From: Brugia malayi
Taxonomy: Eukaryota > Nematoda > Chromadorea > Rhabditida > Onchocercidae
NCBI RefSeq assembly: GCF_000002995.4
Contig: NW_025062478.1
Span: 1,426,001 to 1,490,000 of the forward strand
Direction: 5' to 3'
DNA: 64,000 bases
The stretch's first letter is position 1; each line of letters starts with the position of its first letter. Position numbers and translations under genes: made by a program. Of this stretch, positions 63,955-64,000 are shown one piece after another. The notes below the pieces were generated by a model. The model was not told the origin of the DNA and did not search any database. It worked only from the letters and a program-made list of their open reading frames with translations.

Positions 63955-64000
63955 AGTACTGAATTTATATCTTATTTAATAATATGTAATAGCATTTTAG

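Overview
The window is eukaryotic and fits a nematode, most likely a spirurid or filarial-type worm. It is very AT-rich with many poly-A/T runs. It has small exons joined by GT-AG introns, short nematode-style 3' ends with AATAAA, and splice acceptors just upstream of several ATGs, as expected for trans-spliced leaders. Gene content agrees: a MAB-3-like DM-domain gene, a cathepsin L-like tandem family, RBX1 and the NatB catalytic subunit NAA20. Species assignment is inference; no rRNA, tRNA, CRISPR or bacterial insertion was seen.

Layout. (1) 1-2.4 kb: the DM-domain part of a minus-strand sex-determination-type transcription factor, with phase-compatible exons. (2) About 2.4-24.6 kb: gene-poor, with minisatellites, microsatellites and a few GC-richer islands that could be regulatory; no gene is supported. 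(3) 24.6-47.3 kb: a cysteine-protease cluster. A broken, inverted cathepsin exon sits at the left edge, followed by four apparently intact plus-strand genes (25.8-28.8, 31.3-34.4, 38.8-41.8 and 44.3-47.3 kb). Each has ten exons, one of them only 10 nt. Between genes 2 and 3 lies a deleted BEL/Pao-type LTR retrotransposon remnant (about 35.0-38.35 kb, minus). (4) 47.3-50.7 kb: decayed spacer of the same duplication and an approximately 340-bp tandem duplication. (5) 50.7-57.65 kb, minus strand: RBX1 (three exons) followed about 0.8 kb downstream by a nine-exon gene for an unrecognised single-pass membrane protein. (6) 58.3-64 kb, plus strand: possible 5' exons, two small single-pass membrane protein genes (106 and 87 aa), then NAA20, spaced 0.5-0.7 kb apart in an operon-like run.

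The central system is the cathepsin cluster. All four copies keep Cys, His and Asn of the papain triad, but carry Tyr where papain-family enzymes normally have Trp right after the catalytic Cys. Copy 4 also replaces the oxyanion-hole Gln by Glu. Copies 1 and 3 are nearly identical from exon 5 through about 4 kb of spacer, and copy 4 is a mosaic of copy-2-like and copy-1-like segments, so gene conversion or unequal exchange is active or recent. On family knowledge these would be secreted pro-enzymes; their role here (moulting, eggshell or feeding) is inference.

All exon models were made by hand from reading frame and splice-site phase. No alignment or transcript evidence was available.
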